Shown here: in pieces, positions 11,590 to 22,243 of the stretch
Numbering within the stretch: the stretch's first letter is position 1
How the letters are laid out: each line of letters starts with the position of its first letter
NCBI GenBank assembly: GCA_963971535.1
Contig: OZ020587.1
Coordinates: 162,910,491 to 162,974,490, forward strand
DNA length: 64,000 nucleotides
Source of the DNA: Notolepis coatsorum
Taxonomy: Eukaryota; Chordata; Actinopteri; Aulopiformes; Paralepididae
Direction: 5' to 3'
Position numbers and translations under genes: made by a program
The notes under the pieces: generated by a model
Database searches by the model: none
What the model saw: the letters and a program-made list of their open reading frames with translations, nothing else
What the model was told of the DNA's origin: nothing

Positions 11590-11966
11590 CTGTGATTATT
11601 GTATTGTAAATGAGGGCTGTTTTTTATTAACTATTTTATTGCACTGCACTACTGCATCATTTTACTCTGTCTATTCTATTTGACTAACTATTTTATTGCA
11701 CTGCACTACTGCATCTCTGTCTATTCTATTTGACTCTTTTTATTACTGTCTACTAAAACTGCCATAGAATCAAACCATAAACAAAGAGGCCTATTGGCAT
11801 GTTAGATCCTAATGTGTAAACTGTAAAAATCTATTTTTTGCTTGTTTTATGTATGTCTGCACTTTATGCCAATTTTGTGCTAATTTCATCCCTGTCTTTT
11901 TCACCGCTGTGAAGCACATTGAGCTGCAATTCTCGTATGAAAGGTGCTATAGAAATAAAGTGTATT
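11590..11966 (+). mobile_element. LINE 3'-tail fragment, plus strand
   Basis: Ends with tgaagcacattgagctgcaa, cgtatgaaaggtgctatag and aaataaagtgtattat, the same 3' end as at 10680 in the other orientation. It contains a short tandem duplication of a block of about 62 bp (ctattttattgcactgcact at about 11630 and 11688). 11967-12408 holds no gene or repeat I can name. Confidence 0.6.
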
Positions 11967-12410
11967 ATAATTTACTTCAGCATCAATATACCACGGTGAC
12001 TTCCGTTCCGTGACTCTGCAGCTGTAATCGTAACCACGGTAACAACGTTTGCCATGTTTTTCACGCTGTACTCCCGCTCACGCATCTGCGTGCGTCGTGT
12101 GAAGTTTTCTAGTGAGTCCCAACGCGCCCTTTCCTGTGAACGGGACACACTGTAGCGCGGAAGGGAGCGATTGTTTGTCTAGGTTTGATGCCTGTACAAC
12201 AGTGAGAGGAGCGGTAACACTCGAGTGAGGACCGGAGTCGCGGGTCAGCGGTCGTAACGCAGCGGGGTTCTGGTTTTGACAGATGCGGCCCATGTGTTGA
12301 AGAACAGCTAGAGTTATAAAAGATATAGTCTGATGTCGATCCTCTCCCTTCCCCCGACATCTAGAGGGAGTTCAGGCCCAGGAAATGCTCTTTGATGTTG
12401 GCGTTGTTGA

Positions 12411-12612
12411 GACGAAACGCCCTCACCGGGCCTGCAAGCCCGGTTTGCGAAGCCGCGGGTCATCTCGTCTTTAGCCTTTTAAAGTTGTTTATAAACCGAT
12501 CCCTAACCTTAATCACTCCCACTAGCTACAAGTAAAAAAAATAAAATACATGTAAGCATTTTCTTCTGGCCCGTGGGTTTGCAGGTCCAGTGAGGGCATA
12601 CATTTTAGTCTC
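12411..12612. mobile_element. Short MITE-like inverted-repeat element
   Basis: The left arm gacgaaacgccctcaccggg (from 12411) is matched by the reverse complement of the right arm, whose plus strand reads ccagtgagggcatacatttt and ends at 12612. The arms are about 37 bp and imperfect. I could not confirm a target duplication. Confidence 0.45.
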
Positions 12613-12649
12613 CCCTGTTTTCACACCTGACAATGCTACAAGAAATTGG

Positions 12650-13453
12650 TTAAAGGTGCTATAAGCTGTATTTTCTTTGTTAAAACAAGTGTCTACATAT
12701 TAGAATAATAGCTCTACATCCCGACAGGGTCTCCCAGTCCCTCCGCTCTGCGGTAAACAGAGAAATACATCGTCTGGTATCCCGTTCCCACTTTATCCAA
12801 TCAGGAGAACTCCACACTGCAAAAATTGTCTGACAAAAATAAGAAATAAAAACAAATATGTGATTGAAACAAGTAAAATAATCTGCCAGAAAATCTGTCT
12901 TGGCAAGATGTCTTGAAATATCTAGGGTTCTCTCTCCTGATTGGATAAAGTGGGAAGGGATACCAGAATATTTATTTTCTGTTTACTGCAGAGCGGAGGG
13001 ACTGGGAGACCCATGTTACTGACCAGACACTCTATATCAGTGACGACTGTTTTTACTGCAGAGCGGAGGGACTGGGAGACTCATGTTACTGACCAGACAC
13101 TCTATATCAGTGATGACTGTTTTTACTGCAGAGCGGAGGGACTGGGAGACCCATGTTACTGACCAGACACTCTATATCAGTGATGGCTGTTTACTGCAGA
13201 GCGGAGGGACTGGGAGACCCATGTTACTGACCAGACACTCTATATCAGTGATGACTGTTTTTACTGCAGAGCGGAGGGACTGGGAGACCCATGTTACTGA
13301 CCAGACACTCTATATCAGTGATGGCTGTTTACTGCAGAGCGGAGGGACTGGGAGACCCATGTTACTGACCAGACACTCTATATCAGTGATGGCTGTCGGA
13401 ATGTAGAGCTACTTAACACTTATTTAAGAAGATATCACTTACAACACCTTTAA
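12650..13453. mobile_element. TTAA-flanked MITE with an internal minisatellite (copy 1)
   Basis: Terminal inverted sequence TTAAAGGTGCTATAAG at the left and CTTACAACACCTTTAA at the right, both ending in TTAA as in piggyBac-type insertions. A second copy is at 58919-59432. The interior is mostly the tandem array described separately. Confidence 0.65.
12985..13395 (+). repeat. Minisatellite of 67-70-bp unit, six copies
   Basis: Units begin actgcagagcggagggactg at 12985, 13055, 13125, 13193 and on, ending in atatcagtgatggctg. The same unit, inverted, makes up the array at about 58970-59330 inside the second copy of the host MITE. The periodic ORF across it is a repeat translation. Confidence 0.9.
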
Positions 13454-14077
13454 CCTTTTTTATGTGAGATAACTCCACACAATTAACAATTCAAAACATA
13501 ACAATTCAAACCTGTTTCAAGAATTTTCATCTTGAAAGAAGTGATCAGCCTTATTTCAAGATGTTTTCAAGAAAACAAAACTAATGACTAAAAATGTATG
13601 AACTAATCACTAAATGTATTTAATGTATCTCACTCCAGAGTTTCAGTTCACTTATCTCATTAAGATATTTCAATACTTTAAAAACGGAAATAACTTTTTT
13701 AATGGGCCTTGTTCCAATTCCAGCTATGGACAAGTCAGTCTGACAACGTCGTTTTGCAGCAGTTTATATTCTAGTTCAATAAAGACCCAGATGACATACT
13801 GTAGGAGTCATAGTATAATTCAAATTATAGTATGATTTGAGTTCTCAGAGACTCAGCAACTCAGGGAGGGTCAAGGTAGGTAAAGCCTGATTTTGGTCAA
13901 ATATAGATTTATGAGCAAATCTTTGACAAATATGTCGTAGGCAATCTTCAATCCCACAATGCACTGTTCTAAAGAGCATTCAGAATGACAGAGTCTTGTT
14001 TAGGATTCTAATCTGGACCCATATCGTGTTTCTGCTGCTTTGGGGTTGATTCCTTCGTGACAGATGTGTCATCATAC
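13454..14077. other. Intron sequence without recognised feature
   Basis: AT-rich intron DNA of the minus-strand collagen gene. I see no gene, tRNA-like head or inverted repeat in it. Confidence 0.5.
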
Positions 14078-14146
14078 CTTTGGTCCAGGGAACCCCTCGC
14101 CTAGGGGCCCTTTCTCTCCCTGAACACCTTGTGGCCCTTGAGGCCC
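14078..14146 (-). CDS. col28a1: Collagen XXVIII-like exon (69 nt, Gly-X-Y)
   Basis: Minus-strand exon with acceptor ...ttttacag|GGG and donor AAG|gtatga. The 23 codons read five Gly-X-Y triplets (GPQ GPQ GVQ GEK GPL), a dipeptide GE, then GFP GPK. It encodes part of the triple helix of an extracellular-matrix collagen. Length (69 nt), phase 0-0 and the place of the dipeptide interruption match the exons at 16664 and 19825. It is the most 3' exon visible; the gene continues left of the window or in exons I missed. The assignment to type XXVIII comes from the N-terminal domain further upstream. Confidence 0.85.
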
Positions 14147-15130
14147 CTGTAAAAGAAGCCAAAACATCAGTTGTCAACTCGTCATCAAAAAGTCGTTTTC
14201 TCATCAGGTCAAATTTCCTACCGTCGCCTCTGGTTAGTGGGCTTGTTTCAGGTGCTCACTTTCATACAATGTACGTCACGGCACGCTGTATATATTGTGT
14301 TGTGTTGTGTTGTATATTGTGTTGCAGAAAAATCTGACTGATTGATTGATTGCATTTATTTGATAATCATTCAATAAATATAAAAGAGGAGACGTTCCAA
14401 CACAAGGAGAACACAATAAAAGCTCCAAACCTTATTGTCATGATGACTTATTACCTGCCTGTATCCTCCCTGTAAATTCTGGTTGTCAAAGGGATCATTC
14501 GAGGTTTCTCACAGACAGAGAAAACTCACATTAAATGTCATAAGAAGAAGCTTCAGGACACTTTTTTGTAGCAGGTTCTATTTGCCAAAAGCTCGGGAGG
14601 GAAGACAGAATACTTTGTTTTAATAAGACCGAGCTGTAATCTGCATATTATGTAATCCGAATTCAGAAATGAAATGAAATACAATGAAATGTAATGTGTA
14701 ATAATGTGAGAGGGTTGTGCACTTTGTGTGCATGACATGAACATTTAATAATCAATAAATCAATCAATCAATCATGCAATTCGTTGAACGACTCTAAATG
14801 CCTCTTCTACTGCCCCCCCCCCCCTTTATGAATCTTTGTACATTGTAGTGTTTGACTTCTTTGTGGTGTACAACAGTATACAGTCAGTATGTAATGTGGG
14901 ATCATGTTGATACAGAACTGAGCTTTTGACACCTGTTGGACCCAAACAGAACCGCTGCTGTGTGATCACTAACCCAGTGGCGTAATGTAAGTAAAAGGCA
15001 AGGTATGGCGCGGAGGGAGGGGGGTGGGGGGTGGATTTTTTTGTCAAATCAGTTGTGCAATAGTCACTTTTGGTGAGTTGTTTCTATACAATTCAGTTGG
15101 TATGACACAGGACTACACAAGCATTTTTTG
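14147..15130. other. Intron with low-complexity remnants
   Basis: Holds a tgattgattg/aatcaatcaa-type run near 14340 and 14750 and a C-run near 14812-14823. No gene seen. Confidence 0.5.
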
Positions 15131-15412
15131 TAGGGATGCTCGATATTGGCTTTTTTACCGATACCGATATTCCGATATTGTCCAACTCTTAATTTCCTAT
15201 ACCGATATCAACCGATATCAACCGATACCGATATATGCAGGGTTTCCCCCCCAAAAAAACGGAATAATTTCAGGTAACTAATAATTTCACTGTATGCAAT
15301 ATTGTTATTGTTTTAAATTTTTTTTAAACCGATACCGATATTTTCCGATATCACATTTTACTGCCGATATCGGCCGATAATATCGGTCGGCCGATAATAT
15401 CGGACATCCCTA
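15131..15412. mobile_element. Non-autonomous hAT-like element (TAGGGATG ends), copy 1
   Basis: Starts TAGGGATGCTCGATATTGGC and ends ATATCGGACATCCCTA, with many ccgatat repeats inside. The flanks attttttg and attttttt are 7/8 identical, as expected for an aged 8-bp target duplication. The intact homologue at 27508-27861 has a perfect one. Confidence 0.75.
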
Positions 15413-15615
15413 ATTTTTTTTATATAAATGTGTCAACAGACTAAAGCAGGGAACCACAATATTTTGCATACGAATTATGCAGAATGTAATATCATAACTG
15501 TCTATTACTTTTCTTGCAATTGAGCCAATTTTCCTTAGGTACAATTTTCAATCAATCAATCAATCAATCATTCCAATAACAACCACTAACTTCATAATTA
15601 AAAAATAAAGAAAAG

Positions 15616-15866
15616 TTGGATGTGTTAGTTGGTTGGATGTCTTAGTTGAAAGGCAGTTGGATGTGTTAGTTGGTTGGATGTCTTAGTTGAAAGACAGTTG
15701 GATGTGTTAGTTGGTTGGATGTCTTAGTTGAAAGACAGTTGGATGTGTTAGTTGGTTGGATGTCTTAGTTGAAAGACAGTTGGATGTGTTAGTTGGTTGG
15801 ATGTCTTAGTTGAAAGGCAGTTGGATTCCAATAACACACAGTTGGATGTGTTAGTTGGTTGGATGC
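15616..15866 (+). repeat. Tandem repeat, about 42-bp unit
   Basis: Unit gttggatgtgttagttggtt plus ggatgtcttagttgaaagac, repeated about five to six times. The last unit is broken by attccaataacacaca. Confidence 0.9.
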
Positions 15867-16013
15867 ACTTCCGAGCTGCTTCCACATGGAGGCAATTTCT
15901 CTTTTTTGTTGTTGTGGGAACTACTTTTTCTGGCGGATGGTTTTTTCAATAAATCTTCGATTAATGTGTGTTTATTGTATAGCAATAAGGTTGGATGAAT
16001 GTGGCAGTTGTAT

Positions 16014-16135
16014 AAAAGCATTACACCACTTGCAGTCGTGATTTGTGAACAATAAACCATGCCTAGGGGGGTCTAACGACCACCCCTAGGCATGGTTTAT
16101 TGTTCACAAACCACTCCTGCGCGTGATGTAATGCT
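16014..16135. repeat. Fold-back (hairpin) element
   Basis: A perfect 28-bp inverted repeat (from tttgtgaacaataaacc at 16042 to its complement ending at 16110) with a loop of about 13 bases (ggtctaacgacca). It extends outward with mismatches to the pair gcattacaccac / gtgatgtaatgc. It is either a small MITE or a replication-made hairpin. Confidence 0.75.
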
Positions 16136-16164
16136 TAAGTACTGTACTGTACCCATTCTGCAAT

Positions 16165-16230
16165 CTGTTAATAAACTTTTCAATCAATCAATCAATCAAT
16201 CAATTCAATCAATCAATCAATCAATCAACC
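16165..16230 (+). repeat. (CAAT)n microsatellite
   Basis: Runs of caatcaatcaatcaat with one interruption (aattcaatc). Confidence 0.9.
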
Positions 16231-16505
16231 CATTTCACTACCACACTACAGACGGTTAACCCATTTCACTACCACACTACAGACGGTTGTGGTAGTGAAC
16301 GGCTTAACGTTCTGTAGTGTGGTAGTGAAAGGGTTAACCATTCTGTAGTGTCGCAGTGAAAGTGTTAACCATTCTGTAGTGTCGCAGTGAAAGGGTTAAC
16401 CATTCTGTAGTGTTGCAGTGAAATATTGTGCATATTCAGATACTTTAACCATTTCACTGCCGCACTACCAAACGGTTAACCCTTTTCACTGCGACAATAC
16501 ACAGA
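16231..16505. repeat. GTTAAC-type 30-31-bp repeats, both orientations
   Basis: Units such as aacccatttcactaccacac plus tacagacggtt are followed by the same unit in reverse (gtagtgtggtagtgaaaggg). Six loci in this window carry this unit (16.2, 35.2, 46.1, 51.6, 52.4 and 59.7 kb). Confidence 0.85.
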
Positions 16506-16559
16506 ATATGTATATGTATATGTTGTGTCTGTCCACTGTCTGTTACTTTGTTACTCCCC

Positions 16560-16632
16560 CCCCCCCCCCCCCTATGTAAAGCGACCTTGGGTCTCTTGAA
16601 AGGCGCTATATAAAATGAAGTTATTATTATTA
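16560..16632 (+). mobile_element. LINE/SINE 3'-tail remnant
   Basis: cttgaaaggcgctatataaa followed by a short (TTA)n is a common fish retroposon 3' end. It lies 32 bases from the collagen exon at 16664. Confidence 0.45.
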
Positions 16633-16663
16633 AGTGTCAGGAGTCCATTTTTCCTTTACTCAC

Positions 16664-16732
16664 CGAGGATCCAGGTTCACCCGTCCCGGGGGGACCGTGA
16701 GGCCCCGGCCGACCCTGGAACCCCATGTCGCC
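16664..16732 (-). CDS. col28a1: Collagen XXVIII-like exon (69 nt, Gly-X-Y)
   Basis: Minus-strand exon with acceptor gcttgcag|GGC and a strong donor TCG|gtgagt. The 23 codons read GDM GFQ GRP GPH GPP, then GT, then GEP GSS: five triplets, one dipeptide, two triplets, exactly as at 14078 and 19825. The flanking intron is short on features: a LINE tail on the 3' side and a MITE at 16801. Confidence 0.88.
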
Positions 16733-16800
16733 CTGCAAGCAGACAGAGGTTAAGTGGAGAGGAGATACAAGACACTGCCAGAAAAGTTACAAAATCTTTT

Positions 16801-17053
16801 GGTAACACTTTATAATAACACTCAGTTATAAGACATTTATAAGGTATTTATAGATAACGAACTAATCATGAACAAACCATTTATATACATTCATAAATTA
16901 TTATTAAATCATTTATAACTATATTTGTATAACATTTACAAATTAGTTATACATTATTTATAACTCATTATCAACATTGTTTGTACTTGATTTGTTCATC
17001 ATTCAATAATGTTATAAAGGTCTTATAACTGAGTGTTATTATAAAGTGTTACC
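16801..17053. mobile_element. hAT-like MITE with perfect 8-bp target duplication
   Basis: Terminal inverted repeats of about 34 bp (GGTAACACTTTATAATAACA at the left, its complement at the right). The flanks aatctttt at 16793-16800 and 17054-17061 are identical. 253 bp, AT-rich, no ORF. Confidence 0.88.
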
Positions 17054-17700
17054 AATCTTTTTCATTTAGAAAGTGAGTTTAGTAGGAGGGAATACAATTT
17101 TAAACATCAGTTTGCACGTACCACACTTAAACAGATGTGACTCCTTCAGTTATTGGTATAAAGTTGTGGAATTCTCTCCATAGCGAGCTTAAGGGATGTA
17201 ATAGTGTTTGTCAATTAAAAGAAATTTAGTCAATAATATGAAATTCAAACGTGAATCTGAATAGTGAGATCTTTTCTTTTCTTGTTTATTATTATTGTTT
17301 AATCTGTGGATTGTTTGTTTCTTTGTTTGTATATGGTATGAATTATTATCTTGTGTAAATTAGGTTGTAGGCCGACCATCAAGTAATACTTGTTTAGTTT
17401 AGGAATAGGGGGCAGGTAACTATAAGAATTCTTCTTCTTCCTGCTCCTTTTGCCCATGGTAAAACGTTATTTAGGATTTTAATTTAATGATTGTATTGCT
17501 TCCATGTGGCAAATAAAACTCTGAAACTGAATCTGAATCTAAAAAGACCACGGCAACCAGGGGCGGGTTCCGTTTACATCAAATTCAGTCCACCGGAAGT
17601 GGAGTCACTTCAAAGAGCTCGGCCTAGTCTATATGGCTCAAGGGATTTCTATTTGTAATTGTCAAAATTAAAATATTGTAAAACCTTTGCTATGGGAATG
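17054..17700 (+). other. AT-rich intron ending in a LINE tail
   Basis: Near 17510-17545 aataaaactctgaaactgaa then tctgaatct is a typical LINE 3' tail on the plus strand, so 17054-17545 is probably a LINE 3' UTR remnant. 17546-17700 has nothing recognised. Confidence 0.35.
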
Positions 17701-17711
17701 TATTTTTTTTT

Positions 17712-18121
17712 TAGATTAGATTCAAATGTATTGTCATCATGCAGCACAAGTACAGTACAACAAAAAGAGGTTTGGCCTCCAACCAGAGTGTAAATGTAAC
17801 AGTAAAGTGCAACAGTAATATACAATGTACAGGTGATTAAACTGGGTATATACTAATATAAATGAGTACTACTGAGTAATAGTGCTGATCAGATGTATGT
17901 ACTGTAGTATTAATATGTACAGTGATACAGGTATAATGACACTATGGTAGTAAGTCATACTGCCAGCAGCGTAACTAGTAAGAGTAGGGATATGTACAGA
18001 TATAGATATAGTATCTACAGATATGTAAAAAGGATTCAGGTATGTACAGACAGATGTGGATAAGAATAAGAATATATATACGGTATAATGTACAGTATAT
18101 ACAGCATTATTGTACATGCTA
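17712..18121 (-). mobile_element. LINE 3'-UTR fragment (family 2), minus strand
   Basis: Begins with the tail attagattagattcaaatg. Its body (gtacaggtgattaaactgg at about 17829) recurs at 40970-41041 plus 41663-41830. Non-coding. Confidence 0.6.
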
Positions 18122-19354
18122 TCATCAAGTTCAAGTTCAAGTTCTTTAATAGTTGTCATACAGAAGTACAGAATACTTTCATACCAAATGCTTCTTACTG
18201 TTACGCTCCAGAGACTGTGCTAGACAAGATAGTATCAAATAACATAATAACATAATATAGCATGAATTTAGAAGAGGAAAAATGAGGTCACAGTGTTCGG
18301 TATAGACATATGTACAATGTTCTGAGTTACCATATAATATACAATACACAATACTATGCAGTGTACTAATGTACAGTACTATCTAGTGCAAAGCAGAAAT
18401 GGGATGAGGTACAATTTTAGGTACAATTTACAGTAAGGTGTACGAGTTGTAGTGCAATCCTTCATCCATAAATATAAAGTGTGGGGAGTGGGTGCTACAG
18501 TGTGTTTGTTTAAAGTGGGTGTGTGCTATAAAGTGTGTGGAGTGGGTGCTACAGTGTGTTTGTTTAAAGTGAGTGTGTGCGTGTGGATGTGTGTGCTATG
18601 TGCGTTTGGTGGTTGTTGTTGTGTAGTGTTCATTCATTGTTCGTTTAGCAGCCTGATGGCCTGGGGATAGAAGCTTCTTCTGAGTCTTTCTGTGCTCGCC
18701 TTGAGACTCCGGTATCGCTTGCCTGACCGCAGCAGTTCAAAGAGGCAGTTGTTCGGGTGACTGGAGTCTTTAATGATTCTCTTAGCCTTGCCCTTGCAAC
18801 GCTTGTTGTAAATGTTCTGGAGGGTGGGGAGCCCCCCTCCAATTGTGCGTTCGGCTGAACGTGTCACTCTTTGTAGTCTGCTTCGGTCTTGTGCAGTGCT
18901 ATTCCCAAACCAGGAGGTGATGTTGCCGGTCAAGATGCTCTCTATTGTACATGAGTAGAAGTTCTTAAGGATCTTTTGGCTGACTTGGAACTTCCTTAGG
19001 CGCCTGAGGAAGTAGAGGCGTTGTCGTGCCTTCTTCACAACACTGTCAATGTGTGTGGTCCATGTCAAGTCCTCGGATATGTAGGCTCCGAGGTACTTAA
19101 AGCTGTTGACTCTCTCAACCGGTGCCCCGTCGATGCTGAGGGGGCTGTAGTCCTTGACCCCCGACCTCCTGAAGTCCACAATCATCTCCTTTGTTTTGCT
19201 GACGTTCAGGGAGAGGCTGTTTTCCTGGCACCATCCCGCCAGGACCTTGACCTCTTCCAGGTAGGCCCTCTCGTCGTTGGCAGAGATCAGGCCCACCACC
19301 ACTGTGTCGTCAGCAAATTTGATGATTGTATTGCTACTCCGCTGAGCCACACAG
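18122..19354 (-). mobile_element. 5'-truncated L2/CR1-like LINE, copy 1
   Basis: Reads on the minus strand. The 3' end carries the (AACTTG)-type tail on plus as caagttcaagttcaagttct. The 3' UTR contains tandem gtgctacagtgtgtttgttt. The coding part is the last RT third, from [15 protein letters not shown] to the stop at 18634, about 90% like the copy at 20848-21903. It is truncated at about 19354, where SINE-like sequence begins. Confidence 0.85.
18634..19354 (-). pseudogene. LINE reverse transcriptase, C-terminal part
   Basis: Contains the catalytic FADD box, [15 protein letters not shown], the RT thumb region ([20 protein letters not shown]) and the C-terminal segment ending QAIRLLNEQ. The N-terminal RT and endonuclease are absent. 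The first nine residues of the open frame belong to the neighbouring SINE, not to the LINE. Confidence 0.85.
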
Positions 19355-19369
19355 TGTGTATTTTTGGGC

Positions 19370-19808
19370 TTTCTGTATTTTTCACCCATCCCAATTTAGT
19401 CGTTATGCCAATTCCCTTCCTGGTCGTTGCGTGCATTGCCCCACTGTCTGTCGGCCTGGGGAGGGTGTAGAACTACCACATGCCTCCTCCGATACATGTG
19501 GAGTCGCCAGCCAGTTCTTTTCACCTGACAGCGAGGAGTTTCACTGGGGGAACGTTATGCGTGTGGAGGTTCACGCTATCTCCCCCAGAGCCCCTCCCTG
19601 CTGAACAGGCGCCCCGACCGACCAGTAGGAGTCGCTGTTTACAACGACCACGACACATACCCCACCAGCTTCCCACCCGCTAACACTGCCAATTATGTTA
19701 GTAGGGACGACTGACTGAGCCGGAGGTACCATTGACAGCTGGATTCGATCCCAGAGTCTCTGCGGTGGTAGGCGAGTGCTTAGTCCACTGCGCTACCCAG
19801 CCGCACCT
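19370..19808 (-). mobile_element. Long tRNA-headed SINE (family 1, copy 2)
   Basis: On the minus strand a tRNA-like head reads gtagcgcagtggactaagca (A-box) and gggatcgaatccagctg (B-box). The body with gtaggagtcgctgtttacaa is shared with copies at 429 and 60253. The 3' tail lies at the truncated LINE end. I could not define a clean target duplication. Confidence 0.75.
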
Positions 19809-19824
19809 TGACAACAGAATTTAC

Positions 19825-19893
19825 CTTCGGTCCAGGAAGTCCGACACCAAACTCCCCCTGCATTCCAGCTGGACCAGATATCCCCCGGTCTCC
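19825..19893 (-). CDS. col28a1: Collagen XXVIII-like exon (69 nt, Gly-X-Y)
   Basis: Minus-strand exon with acceptor ctgccacag|GGA and donor AAG|gtaaat. The 23 codons read GDR GIS GPA GMQ GEF, then GV, then GLP GPK. The five-triplet, dipeptide, two-triplet layout equals the other 69-nt exons. The donor is only about 16 bases from the SINE head at 19808, so a retroposon sits almost at the splice site. Confidence 0.88.
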
Positions 19894-20229
19894 CTGTGGC
19901 AGAGAGAATTAGAAACATGTTAACACCAAGGAGCACTGGAGCTCACAGGAAGTGACAACATCACGTCACAAAGGAACAGGCTCTGAGCTGAGGCAGCAGG
20001 CAGAGGGGACAGGAAGCTGTCATTCAGACAGGAAGCTGTCATTCAGCCTCGCCCTCAGGTCAGACACTTCTTCTTTTCTTTTTCTTTTTTTGATATATAG
20101 TTTTTAGGGAATTTTTAAGTGCATTTTATTGACAGGACAGTTTGGAAATTGGGAGAGAGAGAGAGTTTCAAGTTTCAAGTTTCTTTAATAGTTGTCATAC
20201 AGAAGTACAGAATACTTTTATACAAAATG

Positions 20230-20426
20230 TTTTTTTTTTTTTTTAAACTTTATTTATTTAAAAATGTTTTAGCGTTTATCGCTTTCCACTGACAGATACA
20301 GTGAGGGTGAAACGGGAGAGAGAGCAGGGGAAGACATTTGGCAAATGACGGCGGGTCCGGGAATCGAACTCGGGTCAGCCGATCCGCGACGCAGCGCGGT
20401 ACATGGTGTGCTACTGGAGCGCCCTC
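20230..20426 (-). mobile_element. Short tRNA-headed SINE (family 2, copy 1)
   Basis: Bounded by the 9-bp duplication tacaaaatg at 20221-20229 and 20427-20435. On the minus strand the head is gagggcgctccagtagcaca and the B-box gagttcgattcccgg. The tail is the T-run on plus at 20230-20244. It lies inside the LINE 3' UTR, so it is younger. Confidence 0.85.
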
Positions 20427-20847
20427 TACAAAATGCTTCTTACTGTTACGCTCCAGAGACTGTGCTAGACAAGATAAGTATGAAATAAAATAGTATAGCA
20501 TGTAAAATAGAAGTAAAAATAGAGGTCACAGTGTTCAGTATAGACATATGTACAATGTTCGATGCAGAATAGAAGTAACTGAGTTACCATACAATATACA
20601 ATATACTATGCAATGTACTAATATACAATACTATATATTGCAAAGCAGAAATGGGATGAGGTACAATTTAGGTACAATTTACAGTAAGGTGTATGAGTTG
20701 TAGTGCAAATCCTTTACCAATAAATATAAAGTGTGTTTAGGTGATCTAAAGTGTGGAGAGTGGGTGCTGCAGTGTGTTGTTTGTTTAAAGTGAGTGTGTG
20801 CGTGTGGGTGTGTGTGCTGTGTGCATTTGATGGTTGTTGCATAGTGT

Positions 20848-22243
20848 TTATTGTTCGTTGAGCAGCCTGATGGCCTGGGGATAGAAGCTTCTTCTGAGTC
20901 TTTCTGTGCTCGCCTTAAGACTCCGGTATCGCTTGCCTGACCGCAGCAGTTCAAAGAGGCAGTTGTTCGGGTGGCTGGAGTCCTTGATGATTCTCTTAGC
21001 CTTACCCCTGCACCGCTTGTTGTAAAGGTTCTGGAGGGTGGGAAGCCCCCCTCCAATTGTGCGTTCGGCTGAACGTGTCACTCTTTGTAGTCTGCTACGG
21101 TCTTGTGCAGTGCTATTCCCAAACCAGGAGGTGATGTTGCCAGTCAGGATGCTCTCTATTGTACATGAGTAGAAGTTCTTAAGGATCTTCTGACTGACTT
21201 GGAACTTCCTTAGGCACCTGAGGAAGTAGAGGCGTTGTCGTGCCTTCTTCACAACACTGTCAATGTGTGTGGTCCATGTCAAGTCCTCGGATATGTGGGC
21301 TCTGAGGTACTTGAAACTGTTCACTCTCTCAACCGGTGCCCCGTCGATGCTGAGGAGGCTGTAGTCCTTGACCCCCGACCTCCTGAAGTCCACAATCATC
21401 TCTTTTGTTTTGCTGACGTTCAGCGAGAGGCAGTTCTCCTGACACCACTGTGACAGATTCTCTACCTCTTCCAGGTAGGCCCTCTCGTCGTTGGCAGAGA
21501 TCAGGCCCACCACTACTGTGTCATCAGCAAATTTGATGATTGTGTTGTTGTTCCGCTGTGCCACGCAGTCATGTGTGTACAGGGAGTAGAGGAGGGGGCT
21601 CAGAACACAGCCCTGGGGGGCCCCTATGTTGAGCGTGATGGATGAGGAGGTGCAGTTGCCTGCTCTTACCACCTGGGGTCTGCCCGTCAGGAAGTCCAAG
21701 ACCCACTGGCAGAGGTCATCATAGTTCAAGCCCAGGTCCCTGAGCTTGGCTATGAGTTTGGAGGGGACTATGGTATTGAATGCTGAGCTGTAGTCGATGA
21801 ACAGCATTCTCACATAGTTCCCCTGCCTCTTGTCCAGGTGTGAGGCTGCTGTGTGCAGCACATGGGCTATGGCGTCCTCCGTGGACCAATTTGCGGTATG
21901 CAAATTGCAGGGGGTCCAGGTTGATGGGGAGGGAGGAACAGATGTAGCCCTTCACTAGCTTCTCAAAGCACTTCATGGCTATGGAGGTGAGAGCTACAGG
22001 GCGGTAGTCGTTGAGGCAAGCGGGCGTAGATTTTTTGGGTACAGGGATGATGGTGGACTTCTTCAGACAGGTGGGGATGACAGCCTGTTCTAAGGACAGG
22101 TTAAAGATGTCAGTGAATACCGGGGCCAGTTGGTCGGCACAGACTTTTAGGACGCGGCCGGGGATGCCGTCCGGTCCTGCTGCCTTCCTGATATTCACTT
22201 TTTTAAAGGTCCGCCTCACCTCATGCTCTGTTACCCTGAACAC
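20848..22243 (-). pseudogene. LINE reverse transcriptase (two overlapping frames)
   Basis: First frame (22243-21719): [22 protein letters not shown] and [19 protein letters not shown]. After a shift the second frame (21903-20848) has [44 protein letters not shown] and the C-terminal part to LLNEQ. These are the RT boxes of CR1/L2-type LINEs in order. The one-base shift is near the word FAYR. It encodes the polymerase for target-primed reverse transcription; not intact here. Confidence 0.88.

Noticed and set aside
12941-13406. Two open frames with ERRDWETHVTDQ repeats
   Set aside because: Translation of the 67-70-bp minisatellite in a MITE.
15616-15866. Possible CRISPR-like regular array
   Set aside because: Units are contiguous without unique spacers; simple tandem repeat.
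19730-19805. tRNA gene on the minus strand
   Set aside because: A- and B-box-like words are present, but the stem pairing is poor and the sequence is the head of a multi-copy SINE. The same applies to the heads at 20330-20426, 23600-23690, 40780-40861, 55590-55770 and 60640-60712.
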